Shown: positions 46,376 to 58,300 of the stretch, in pieces | How positions within the stretch are numbered: the first letter of the stretch is position 1 | How the letters are laid out: every line of letters begins with the position of its first letter | NCBI GenBank assembly: GCA_025769875.1 | Contig: JAGFNK010000043.1 | Location: 1-64,000 of the forward strand | From: Russula earlei | Taxonomy: Eukaryota; Basidiomycota; Agaricomycetes; Russulales; Russulaceae | DNA: 64,000 nt | Direction: 5' to 3' | Made by a program: the position numbers and the translations under genes | Notes under the pieces: model-generated | What the model saw: only the letters and a program-made list of their open reading frames with translations | The model's database searches: none | What the model was told of the DNA's origin: nothing

Positions 46376-46498
46376 GATGAATGAAGGGAAAGAGCACTGG
46401 GGACGGGGTATTGAAAGAGCGGCCGAGACGTCCTCTACATGATAGCTGACAACACATTCAATTGGATCCAAACGTAAATTTTGAATAGGTTGATGCAA

Positions 46499-48117
46499 TC
46501 ATTCGGACTTTGAGATCTTGTCAGGGTGCGCTTCCGCGAAACGTTCGTCGGCGAACTTCGGGTTAAGGACGACCTGCACGTCCATCGGAAACTTTTTGCG
46601 CCCGCGGTTTAACCAAAGCCACTTGAAGCCGACATGGTACTCGACCGCCGCTTTCCAGCGAATCGTCAGACCCACCTCTGGCTTGGACCAGTCCGGCCAG
46701 TTATAATACAGCGCGTCGCCGTCCAGGCAATTACTGCCGAGGCGAATAACGACGTCAGAGTTCGCACGGAGCCGGTGCAAAAAGGAAAAGCAAGCGAGAC
46801 AGCGACGTACAAGTGGAGCAGTTTGGGAAGGACGACCTTCCCCTCGTACGGTGTGTCTTCCAAGTGGACCATGGCCCTCCTCTCCTCCTCCTCGGTAGTG
46901 CCGTCGGCCCCGAGTCTCGTATTGTACATGTCCAAGAGGCAGCTGGTCACTTCCCAGTCGTATGACAACGGGTGGAATAGCTCTGTGCGGTTGCTCACGA
47001 TTGCCCACCAATATGACTGGTCGCCGAGGGCGACGTGATGGTATCCGTTTGGCCCCGGGGGTCCGAAAAGGGCCGTGAACGTCGGCGGGGCGAGCGCAGG
47101 GGGATACAATCCGCTGGTGTCAGCACGATAGATGCTCGAGTCCATGAGTCGGAATGAGCGAAGCTTTTGAAAGTGGAGCAGCATGATGCACGAGCAGATC
47201 TCCGACGCGTTGTACCATTCCTTGATGGCCAGGTTCGGGTGGTATGGGATCGAGACGGCGATGTCGGGGCCCCAGTAGGAGAACTCCTCCCAAAGGAGGG
47301 CGGGATCTGTCAGGAAGAACGCGTCGGTGTCGACGAAGATGGCCTTTTCGACGTCGTCTGGTAACAGTTCGTGCATGAACAGCTTCATGAGCCCGGCTAC
47401 ATCGATCGCTTCCTAAGAGGGGGAATCGGTAATCTATCTGATAAAGGGGACATACGATATCCGGCCGCGTGGCCCGTATTGAGAGAGCCTTCGCGCGAGA
47501 TGCGATCCGCCATGCTCTGACGCGTTAGACGGTAGAACCGAACAACGACGGGGTGAACCGGATGAGTAAGAAGGTGGAGTCGACTCTCCAAATAAGCAAT
47601 GGCCGCTTCATCGCAGATGATGTGGAAGTGGAGGGGTCGGCTGGTGTACATTATCGCGGACTGATGGAGGAGAGATTTGTTACTTAAATGTCGACGTAGA
47701 CTCACAAAGGTCCGGGGGGATGAAGGAAGAGGGAGGAGAAAATACCTTGAGCAGAATTGCGCCTTCTTTGGCAGAGTTTTCAGAAAACATGATGAGAGAA
47801 AAAACAACCGGTTCCGCTCTTCGTTCGACCTCGATAGTCACGGTCTGTACTACGGGGGGAGCGGTGAGTGTGCCCGCGGGAGGGTCCGATGAATGCGCAT
47901 CGAGCGAGGCTCGGTAGGTCTGGGTATATTCAGCAAGAAAGGATTGTTGTGACAACAGCACGACAATGGAGAAAGCGGCCGCGAAAAGCAGGAGCATCAA
48001 ACGACGGGGTTTCGTGCGAAAGGGAAGTCGGCCTTCATACTTGGACGGGAAAGACGTCGGATGGATATCGTCTGGGCTGTCGGGTTGCAGAGGAGAGGTA
48101 CAGCGTGAAGAGGACAT
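46499..48117 (-). CDS. LARGE-like GT8-type glycosyltransferase, type II membrane protein
   Basis: Starts MSSSRCTSPLQPDSPDD. A single membrane segment (LMLLLFAAAFSIVVLLS, residues about 40-56) follows a basic stretch, as in Golgi type II enzymes. The lumenal part has VVFSLIMFSENSAKEGAILLK, then HFHIICDEAAIAYL, GLMKLFMHELLP and the sugar-nucleotide/metal DXD motif in AIFVDTDAFFLTDP. It ends KWLWLNRGRKKFPMDVQVV…ISKSE. Introns are near 47672-47742, 47405-47455 and 46750-46815. The phase of the middle intron is not resolved and may hide an indel. The fold resembles GT8/LARGE xylosyl-glucuronyl transferases. Donor and acceptor sugars are unknown. Confidence 0.8.
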
Positions 48118-48385
48118 GCCGAAATAAGATTAACAAAATAAACACAACGAGTGTGTGAGTACGAGATCAGGTCGAAAAGAACAGGGGGGAAGGGGGGGTT
48201 GTTAACGGAATTGAACTAAGCCAGGGCGGAGAAAAGAAGCGCTGAAGTGGGTGGCGAATGGGCGCGCAAGGTGAGCAGAGCATCGGCGACTTGCAAGGCT
48301 CGCACGGGACACGACGGACCGGTTGGGATGAGAACGCGAGAATGACAACTGGACATCCTATTCAGTCCCCATTACGTCATCCTTT

Positions 48386-50804
48386 TCAAAGCGCCTCTCC
48401 TGCCCAAACGTCACCCTGAAAAAGCCCATATTGCTCGAAAATCGTCCAAAGGGAAATCGTTTGTACCTGCGCAATGGGGTTCGTATCTTCTTTGGCCAGA
48501 AATGTCAAGGCGCCTACCTCGAGAACGAGTATGGGGTGCCCATTGTCACGTATCACCCGGAAATATGTCGACCCTGTTTCAGGGTCACTTATTCAGCCAA
48601 AAGCGCAGAGGCACATCAGAGAAAACGGACCAGGTAGTCTCCTTGGATCCTTGACTCTCAGCGAAAGAGCGAAAAGTGGAAAGTGATTCATCAGGTCGGT
48701 GGCGACCTTGAGCAGGCTGCAGGTCGTTACAACAACCAACTTCATCTGCCCGACCGCGTGATCATTACAACTCGTCTGATCCAAGCTGCTGTAAGAACGA
48801 CAAACCAGGGTGAACAGAATTCCATAGGTCAGCAACGTCGGCAGGCTGAAAGTGAACAACGTGAACAACAGCGTCCCCAGGATCAGTTGATCCACTTGGT
48901 AGTTCCACGAATCCGTACGCTGATGCAGGACATTGAATCGTTTTCCTACACAGACCGCGTAAATCAGCAGCGACAAAGATGAATGATAGTCGGTAGCGGC
49001 GTACCTCTGAACAGGTTAAACAATGAGCGCAGGGCAGATATCTGGTATGAAAGCGCATTCTTCAACACGAGGTGGCTCAAAGAGACATGCAAAGTCAGCA
49101 CGTTGAACATGTCCAAAAATAGTGACAATAGCATGCTGAGTCCTCCATATCCAGCCAGGCCAGTCACATACACGATGATGGAAAAATGAGGCGATAGTGA
49201 ACGTAAAAGGTCTAAGCAGGGCGTTAAGCTTAACCTTGAATGAAATTAGAAGCGTCGATTATACCCACAGGCCCACAACTCTAACACTCCCAGGAGCGTG
49301 TGCACGAGGAAGGAACTAAATTCTGCGTTCAGCTTGAGCCCCTCGGGCCAGTTATCTAACCACAGGAGGGTATCATGGGTGAAGTCAATAAAGGCAGCCT
49401 ACGCAGTCGTTATCACCATTGCTGGCGCTCATCAGTGAATGCAAAGACGAACCTTGAGCCAATCGTGCAATGTTGCGCCGATGAACCCACTATTCTCGGA
49501 TATTAACGCCCCAACAACGATGCCCAATATCACATCGTTCATCACGAGCCAGATGGCATTATTGAACCTACGGAAATGCCATGGGAATGGGCATTGAGCG
49601 GCGGCGCTAGGGTGGGCGCTCACCGGACGTATTCTGTGGACGTTTCCAGCTTTCCATAGACATAAGAAAGCCTAGGATACGATATCAAACCGTGTACGAG
49701 GTTTAATCGCGCCCATAATTGGTCAACTGATATCAGAACGGAGGTATGAGGGGCCGCGCCGTTTTAGCTTACAATAAACAATAAATACACTCACGTAATT
49801 TCGAATGACCCCTCACAAAGGCTATCCACAGCCCACAATGCCGGACGAAGCCGACGGCCATGCCGAGAATGAACTTAAGACCTGAGAACAGGCGCGGAAA
49901 TGCGCGCTGGGGTCGGGCGCATTTGTCATATATGTACCGCGCGACAACGTCCAGGAGCTTGAACCTGGCGAGCCATGATCCGGACAGATTGAGCAGCGAG
50001 TGTAGGCGGTACGTCGCATTTAGCTGCAGCAATCACGAGGCATGAGTACAGAAGCGACAGATTATGGCCCACGTGGACACCGAAAGAACCCGACCTGCGT
50101 CAACGCCCTATCGTCTAGACCGATCGTCTCGAAGACCAGGTGACCGTTCGAGGAAGCGTTGCCGCGGTGTGATGTGGCGGTGGTGGTGTTGGTGGCCACG
50201 GGGGCGTGGAAGCGGGCGGAACCTAGTGCAGACCTCCTGTACATCACGAGGGCGCACCGGAAAGGGTTCGTTCTTAATTGGTTCGAGATCAGGACTGGCC
50301 AACACGCAAACGGAACAAACGGGCAAACATACGTGGACGACGCTGGCCCGTCTTCATGGAGATATTGGAGGTGTGGAGTCTGACTGGAAGGGGCGAAGGA
50401 GCATTCTCCGAGGATCACCGGAGCGTCCGTAGAGGACAATTCTATGAACTGGGGATGTTCTTTGAGAAAGTCATCTAAGAGGGCTTCGGCGCGTTCTGCG
50501 TGTGGTGCGTTCAAATAAATTATTAGCCAGCGTGCGGCGGAGGGAACATGACAAACTGACCGAGCGATCCGACCTGAAGCACACCCGCTACGCATACCAG
50601 CCTGGAGTTCAATAGCCATCCATAGCAGTACCCATTTATCCCCACGTCTTCTATGGGCCAGAGGGTAGCACACTGTGGGATCATGACATGGCCGTTACGC
50701 GGAAAGCCTCCAACCCAGAACCGGCTCTTCTTCGAGCGGGTAGCGGGCCGGTGTTGAGTTTTGCGCTCACTTGGTCGGTTGAAAACAAACCTCAGTCGCG
50801 TCAA
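48386..50804 (-). CDS. GPI1: GPI-GlcNAc transferase subunit Gpi1/PIG-Q
   Basis: A subunit of the ER complex that adds GlcNAc to phosphatidylinositol, the first step of GPI anchor synthesis. Matching family blocks on the minus strand, in order: WLIIYLNAPHAERAEALLDDFL (50540-50460), NNAIWLVMNDVILGIVVG (49560), LLWLDNWPEGLKLN (49350), VTGLAGYGGLSMLLSL (49150), RTDSWNYQVDQLILGTLLFTLF (48900), and NHFPLFALSLRVKDP then RLPG (48650). An intron removed between LPG and STYFRVIRDNG gives the C-terminus ending WAGEAL. The N-terminus (MTRLRFVFNRPSERK at 50804) is my best choice. About eight exons are implied; not all boundaries were solved. Several hydrophobic helices fit a multi-pass protein. Confidence 0.88.
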
Positions 50805-51004
50805 TAGCGTGTAACAACGAAACCCCCTGGGGCTGATATATTCCTCATCTATCCCACATTTCTTGCTCTCTTTTCCTGCTGTACTCGTTTTCTTTCCTTT
50901 GTGAGTGTTCCATCCTCACGCGCCATTTCCCAGAAGTGCCGTGTCCTCTGAGACTGCCACAACGCGTTCCAGTCTCGACACGTCAATCATCCTGACCAGG
51001 CGAC

Positions 51005-51917
51005 ATGAGCGGCCACTTGGAGCTCCAGCCCAATCAAAGGCCAGACATGAAGAGGAAGATAGTCGTGGTTGGGGACGGTGAGACTCCCAATCCCTGCGCT
51101 TTCGATCACCGTGCGTCCGATTGACCCCACTACGCGTTGTTGCCAGGCGGCTGTGGAAAGACGTGCCTGCTTATCGTATACGCGCACAATCGATTCCCCG
51201 AAGTGCGTTTCCGTGCCTTGATCCGAGCGGCAGCAGCCGCTTATTCACCCATCTCCACCCATCCACCCACCCCCAGGCGTACATACCCACCGTGTTCGAG
51301 AACTACGTAACAAACCGACAGTTCGACGGCAAGATTGTCGAGATCGCGCTCTGGGACACGGCCGGACAGGAGGAGTATGATCGACTGCGGCCGTTGAGCT
51401 ACCCAGAGAGCCACGTCATCCTCATCGTCTTCTCCGTCGACTTCCCCGTCAGCCTTGCAAACGTACAGGACAAGGTGCGCGCTCCGCTCTTTTTCATATT
51501 CCCCTCCCCCCTCCCCCACCCTCTCCGCATGCAGAACTCGTGCTTGATGCGAAAGGGGGTTCGGGTGAGGGCTTTTTCGGGGGGTTTTTTTTTTTGGTTT
51601 GTGGGGGTTTACTCGGTAATCAGTGGTACCCCGAGGTGGCGCACTTCTGCGAGGGTACGCCGCTCATCCTCGTCGCCACCAAGACGGATCTCCGCCGGGA
51701 CGACAATACACGACGCATGCTTAGCGCGCAGGGCCAAACGCCCGTCACGTCCGACCAGGGCGCTGAGGTCGCTCGCGAAATCGGTGCCAAGTACGTCGAG
51801 TGCTCCGCGAAGACGGGCAGTGGGGTGCAAGAGGTGTTCTCGCTCGCTCTACGAGAGAGCATGAAGAGCAAATGGGGGAAGATTCCGCGACCGCGACCGC
51901 GGTGTGTCGTGACCTGA
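51005..51917 (+). CDS. Rho-family small GTPase
   Basis: Exons 51005-51077, 51147-51202, 51277-51474 and 51624-51917 give 206 residues. Start [19 protein letters not shown]-loop GDGGCGKT (Rho proteins usually have GDGACGKT or GDGAVGKT), effector region [13 protein letters not shown], switch [25 protein letters not shown] nucleotide motif, [10 protein letters not shown]. It ends in a basic stretch and CVVT, a CAAX box for lipid attachment (Thr at X). It should cycle between GTP and GDP at membranes to control polarity or the cell wall. The sequence looks closest to the Rho4/Rho1 group; the exact subfamily needs a tree. It diverges from GPI1 with a 200-bp intergenic region. Confidence 0.92.
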
Positions 51918-53404
51918 TTCTGACATTTGTACTCCTGATTACTCTCCTTTTTGCTGTCTTTGTTCCACCGCTTTCCTAGATAGTTTATTTGACTCGCACG
52001 TCCACGGACGGTACTTACACGCTTGAAGCGCTATCCTGTCAGGGTATATACCCGTCGGGGCCGCCTGGGCGTTCTCCGGGAGTCCTCAATAGTCCGCTAT
52101 GCTTTACGGAAGGAAGCCTGGGGAGTCATGATCGTGGCTGTTTGCCTCATGCTGAGCACGTCTCACGACCTTACAGCCCACTCGGGGGCATGCTCCTCGC
52201 CACATATCTGGCGGGCGCATTCTTCCATCCCTACTAAGCGGCCGCGAGGCAACGTCGTGGGAGCAGAAGCGAATGACGCCTGGAGACCTTTTCGCCATGT
52301 CGCGCATCCCTTTGCCTCGTTGCGCGCTCCACAATTCGTCACAAATTTGTCTGTGATATGACAGGCTCCGAATCAAAAAGTCCGGACGAGGAGCGATAAC
52401 CGGTCAGGCATAACAAATCAATCGCTCGTCACTCGGCAAAGGAACTCCAATGAGCGAGTGGCCATCTGGAGCGAAAAACACAAAAAAGAAAAAAAAAAAG
52501 AGAGAAAACGGTGATAGAGTTTTGTCTGACGTATTGGCCCCTTCACACATCTTATGTGTGTCGCGTGGGTATGCGTGTGCGTGTGCGCCCCGCTCGCTCC
52601 ATGCCTCGCACAGGTCGCCTTGCTGGATGATGAAACAAAAACGGAACGGCACGTAAGCCACGCGCCTCTTACCCGCCCGCCCAAAGTTGACACAACGTAC
52701 CCAATACAAAAAACATCACGTACCCCGCGCGCGCGCGCCTGGCGGCTGACGTCGCAAGAACGTAAAGTAGAACGGAAGGGAAGGGGACGGGGGGACTGGA
52801 ACGAGAACGAGGGGGTGAGAGGAAAGAGAAGGAAGCACCAACATTCCCGATCACGAACAAACACGTCTCCGCGCCTTTTATATAAAACAAAGATCGGAAG
52901 GGTGTGGGGCGAAAGAGAACACAGTGAGTATGGTGTTCTCTAAACAGGCGCCCAAAGACAACGCTCGAAGCGGAGCTTGCAGGAGTTCCGCGGCGTACCC
53001 GCGTGGTCTGATGAACTGGTTGCACAGCCCATGGAGAGGCGAGTGGGAAACGTCACCAGAACGCACTGAACCGCTATGCCGGAAACTTTTGTGCCGGGTT
53101 TCCCGGCAGCGTGATTGTTGTGATCGTACTGCAGCGCAGAGCAGTCTTGGGTGAGTGTAATCAGCGTGGTCTAGCCCGAGCGGGGTAACCTCGGCATTTT
53201 ACACGCGGTCAATCATCAACTCAAATATCTTGTTCTTCATTTCGCGCGAAATATGGCAACTACGAACTATCAACCGAAACCGGGTAGCCATTACTACGGG
53301 AGAGTAAGAAGGCCATGGAAGTGCAGACGTCAAGTCCTTGAGAATCCTTGAGAAAAGAAAGAATACAACTACAGTGGATATCTTACAAATCTTGGAGGTC
53401 GTCC
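51918..53404. other. Intergenic region without supported gene
   Basis: Between the Rho gene and the convergent Zn2Cys6 gene. It has an A-rich run (52480-52505), a (CG)n tract at 52727-52737 and polypurine stretches (52770-52830). No conserved protein or RNA gene is recognised. Confidence 0.5.
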
Positions 53405-54380
53405 CTACATGTTTCGACCTTCTATTCCGGCAATGGCCTCGCGACCGTCCGCATGGTCTTCCCTCCTAGTGCTGCCGTTCACGCTTGCGGTAACATCGAC
53501 GCCCGAATTACCAGCGGATGGTGGCTTGGGGTAGGGGGCATGATGGCCATTGGGATACCCAGGGTACTGAGCATGAGGTTGCATCACAACCGGCATGTCA
53601 GGGCGATGATGCGAGACGAGATAGGGAGTAGGGTATGGCATAGTGCCGTAGGGTATGTACGGCGGGTAGTATTGGTGAGGAGGGGGAAGAGAGTAGCCTT
53701 GACCGTCGTGCTCTTGCCCGGGGTGAGATGACGGAGTAGGTTGCATAGGCACATAGTACGTAGGGTGGTAGGGAGAAGCATCTCCGGGCTTGTGCACGGT
53801 TGGGATGGGGCCATAGATCGGAAGCGGGTAACCCATCGGGCCCATGAAAGAGGCAGCTGGGGGCGTGCCCCCGGCGGGAGGCACTCCGGAGAGTGACATG
53901 CCCATAGCTGGCGGGGGCGCGGGGTCAGGTTGGGCCTCGGTAGTGGAGGTTGCGCGACCAGTTGGAGAGAGGGGTAAGGATACACGTGTTGATAAGGAAA
54001 GAAATAGTCAGGAAATGCTCACTCTTTCCATCGCGCTTCTTGTAAGGGCCCCTCTTAATCCCCTTCTTTCTTTCCTTGCGCTGAGAGTCAACACACTCTT
54101 CGCCAATGCCATACTTGACGCAGCGCAAGCAAGGGCGAGCGTCATCGCACTTCTTGCACGCTTTTTGACAATTGGTACAGGCATTCTTGACCTGGCGACG
54201 CTTGGAACGCATCTGAGGCTGGGAGGTGGGGACAAAACCCGAAGAGAACGGATACATATGGGTGGGGAGACCAGTGTAGGATGCAGAGTGCATCGTTAGC
54301 TGAGACTGGACCGAGTCCGAGGCGGACTCGGGGGATTGATCAATTCGGTCATCGTCGGAGTGGGCGCGGACAGAAGCCAT
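53405..54380 (-). CDS. Zn2Cys6 transcription factor
   Basis: Two exons, 54023-54380 and 53405-53907, joined over a 115-bp intron (DGK-T-MGMSLSG). Start MASVRAHSDDDRID. The binuclear zinc cluster is CX2CX6CX5CX2CX8C: CTNCQKACKKC, then C and C in PCLRC, then the last Cys after VKYGIGEE. A basic linker, RKERKKGIKRGPYKKR, follows. The C-terminal 165 residues are rich in Pro, Tyr, His and Gly (YGPIPTVHKPGD, HQYYPPYIPYG), a possible activation region. No fungal-specific middle homology domain is present, so it is short (286 residues). It should bind DNA; targets are unknown. A run of longer codons upstream (to 54494) is less likely to be translated. Confidence 0.88.
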
Positions 54381-55307
54381 ATCTGGGAGGAAAAAGAGGG
54401 GAGAGGAGGGTGAGCGAGCGGATGAGCGGAGGATGTGGCGGTAGACAAGAAGATATGAATGGGCATTGGGCTGAGGCGTTCGGGGGCGCGGCAATGGGCA
54501 CGTGGGAACAAATGCCGCCTCGTCCTAAACATCGAGATGGAAAACAGGGCGGACAAGCGCCGGCGAAAGAAAGGTTAAAAGATAAAGGGATGGATGGTGA
54601 GGGAGACGAAAGATGAAGAATGGAAGGTGATGTGAAGACGAAGAAAGAGGAAAAGATGATAAAAGAGAAGGAAGAGGAAGGAAGAGAGAGGAGGACGTAC
54701 GGGAGAGAGTGTGGAGAGGACGTCGGTTCGCTGAGATTAGAGGAGCGGAGAGGCGGAGAGGATAAAAAACGCGGGGTTAAAACTCGACCAGGCCCTCGCC
54801 TTTTGACTCAGACTGAGGCTGGTACTAGCGGAGCCAACCTCCAGGTGAACGCCCCTGTCCCTAATCTCCGCCTAAATCGAGTTTTCATGGGGTTCCGCGA
54901 ACAACGCATGCTCGCGTGGTCCATCATAGGGGGGGGGGGGGGCTAATCACATACAGTACAGTACCAGACACTCGCTCCGCCTCTCTGTGTGGATATGATA
55001 TGGGGGAGGTATAATTATATTAAATAATAATATAATAAAATATAATAAAGTGGTCGACCAAATATATACAAACAACTCCACACGAGGACGCTCCTTCGCC
55101 GGTGCTTTGACAATCAACGTCGGACACCTCTGGCTGCAGCCCGTGTCATCGAGCTCGCCATTGTGCTCGCTCTATCTATCGAATCCATCCGCTCAGACAC
55201 GGTATCAACGACTTGGTTTCTTTTTCTCCTTCTTCTTTTTCTTTTCCTTTCCTCTCTTTTTTTGTCCTCCCTCTGCTCGTTCCACGCCTTCCTTTACTCG
55301 GTTCTCA
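54381..55307. promoter_or_regulatory. Bidirectional promoter region
   Basis: Lies between the divergent Zn2Cys6 gene (-) and the DYRK gene (+). It contains a long purine-rich stretch (54590-54760), a run of 14 G (54930-54943), an AT-only block with TATATT/AATAAT elements (55010-55048) and a pyrimidine-rich leader (55215-55275) just before the kinase start. Confidence 0.6.
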
Positions 55308-58300
55308 ATGTCCGCACCTTCCCCCCTCCCCCCTTTGCTCTTCTCCAATGACAGCAGTCCATCAAAGAGAAAGGACAGGCCTCCTGCTCTCGAAATCCTC
55401 CCCTCATCCGCTCCCCCTTCTCATTTCCCTGATCGTCATCCCTCCCCCGATGATGACTCAATGTCGCACGTTGACCAGGTGATGCCTCCCCTCGCCTCAT
55501 ATCCTCCCCTCATATCATCTTACCCTGCTAACTATCTCCCCAGTTACATACCGATCAGTCCCTTGGCGACCTCCAGGCCCACCTCCCCTCTCGCTCCACT
55601 TCCGCCACGTCGTCTCTCGATCCATACTACTTTAGCGTCCATTCTCCTTCCGGATCACCCGTGCTCCCCCTCCCGGATTCTTCCCAGTTGCGCAAGACTC
55701 CGGAAACGCGTCAAGCAGTCCAGGAACCCGTCACTCCTCATCGGGATCCTTCCAAGATCGATCGCAGGGTTCTGCACGGTTTAGGTGAACTTGCAACGCC
55801 CCGCTGGACGCGATCGGTTGCAAATCGCGGGGAGGATGCTTATGCCTTGGATCAGGATGACCTTGAGCCAACTCTCCCTGAAGAACCGGAAGATATCCAT
55901 TCGGATAGTCCTTGGACCATAGAGGCCGTTGATGGTGAAGAAGATGAGGAACGGGATCAAGTACGCCTTTTGCCCCATCTTCCTCTTTCGGTTGTCTAAT
56001 TGCGCTTCCACCAGCCTTCTGAATTCAAACCGATCCCACGGGCGATTCGCCCTCGACCCTCTGTGGCCGAGGAGAGTGGTGGCGAAGAGATCCTCTATCC
56101 ACGTACCCAATTTCAAAAGCCCCCTACCTCGGCCTACTCCGTGGTTCACGACGCTGCTGCGATGGATACCGCCGCGCCTACAACCGTCGCCTCTTTCACG
56201 AACAACGCCAGGAAACGCACGTCCGATGAACTTGAACGGGATCAGTCCAGCTTGATCATCAAAAAGCATCAGCGGGCCCCCTCTAGCTCTGTTCTCGATG
56301 GTACCAAGGAGGAACGCGGTTCAACCCGGAGGCATCACAGCATTGGAGTAGGACTTCCTTCACGAGAGAAGCTCCGAGAGCGTCGAAAAGATAGTGTTTC
56401 GACTAGTGGGAGCATACCTAGAGATCGTCCCTCGCGACACACCTCGGCCAGCTCGTCTTCATCCAGTCATGGGGAACAGCTCCATTCCCGCCGTGTTCAT
56501 ACCACTGACTTTTCTCATCTCCCTCCATCCCCGTCAACAACATCAATTCAGCTGTTCCTGAGTCATACCAGCAACAATTCTACCATCAGTGCCTCTACTC
56601 CTTTCAGTCCACAGAAGGATACCCAGAATCACCACACACCAAATGTTGCACACTCTCTGCTCAGAGGAACTCAGGAAGGATGGTCTGATCTAGATGATCA
56701 AGCCACTGTCGAAGCCCTGCGCAAACTTGACGGTCTTTCGGGTAAATCAGGCACCCGCGTGCGTTCCAGCATGGGTAGCCTTCGCCTGGTCACCTCTAGC
56801 CGACCTGGGACCCCCGCCAAGTCAGCGCAACAATGGGAGGGTGTGGGGTCAGATAGTGGAAAGACGAGTCGGAGGAGTTCGATGCACATTCGGGATAGTA
56901 CTTCGTTGACGAAAGACAAGGATCAAGCGCCAAGTGCTAGCCGTCAATTAGCTGGTTTGGGAGACTTCGTTGATATTTCAGAACAGGCAGCAAGCGTGTT
57001 TGGAAGCGGCGATGAGACACAGCTCAGTTCGCCGGCGCAGGACAAGCCACCCGTGAAGAAATCTTCTGCAAGTGCACGGCTCAGCCACACTACTAAGCGC
57101 GGGTCTGCTTCGTCAACCACTTATACCAGCACGCCGACCACGAGTTCTAGGGACTCCGGCTCCATGTCGACGGGCACCAGTCTTACATCGATCTCCACAC
57201 AGTCTGGGCGCCATTCCAACAGCAAGACGAGGCGCAACAGTGTTGGCAGTGATGCTTCGCAGTCGGGAGACGTCACTGCCTTGAAGGATCGTGCTGCGTC
57301 ACTCGCGACGTCCATTGAACAACCGGAGGTTGGACAAGACGTACCCCCGGTTCCTCCCTTGCCAAAGGACCTGTCTACATATCGATCCCCTCCTCAGTCT
57401 TCAGCTGGCCCTTCGTTTCCCGCGGAAGGTGTTACCGCGGAAGAGTCCACGCAAGCAGACAATCCTGGGCCCAACCGATCGGCCCCCGCTGAGATTACTG
57501 CTCTACCTATTGTTGCAAAGCCGTCCCCACCACCGTCTTATGCTTCACACGGTGACCAGCAAGGATATGCTTCTGCCCCCGCGGTGTTAAAGACACCCTC
57601 TAAGAAATGGAGTTTGCTTGGCATGAAGTTAAGCAGCACTCCGTCAGTCAATGCGGCAAAAGACAATTCAGGCGCCAAGGCATCGTCCAAGCGACAGAGT
57701 CCATATTCTGCCGCTTTTGGCCGGTCCAACCGCCGCTCTATTTCTAAAGACCCGCAGGAGCCATGGTCACCCGTCCAACAACCGGATGCAATGGCTTCCG
57801 CGGCGTCTCTAATTTCACAATCGTCTCTGTCTTCATCGCATGCATTGTCTGCTTCTGGCGCTGTTACTGGCACCCCCGACCGCCACTTCCCCAGCCGCCC
57901 TGGCACAGCATCAAGCTCTCACAAATCCAGTTCTTTGGCCGCTCCACAGCAGACGCCTCTCAGCCCATCTAGCTCTATCCGCCGCGGATCATCCAAGCGC
58001 CTGACTCCGTCCGCTATTCCCTTTTTTCGTCGGTCATCCTCTCAATCTGTTCACATTGCTGCTCCACGCCCATCGTCACCTCCCACTTCGACGGGCCCGT
58101 CACATCTACAGCCCAGAGATCCTATATCTCCTGTGGACTCGAGCTTGTCGACGCCTCCAGGCCCCCACAAGAAGTCTTCTATCATAAGCTTGGGTTCGCT
58201 CTTGAAAGGTTCCAGCTCAAGACGCAACCTACAAGCTGGTAAGGATGACCATAAGAGTGACAAGGAGAGTCGGCGCGGGCGGGATACTGACGGTGGGAAG

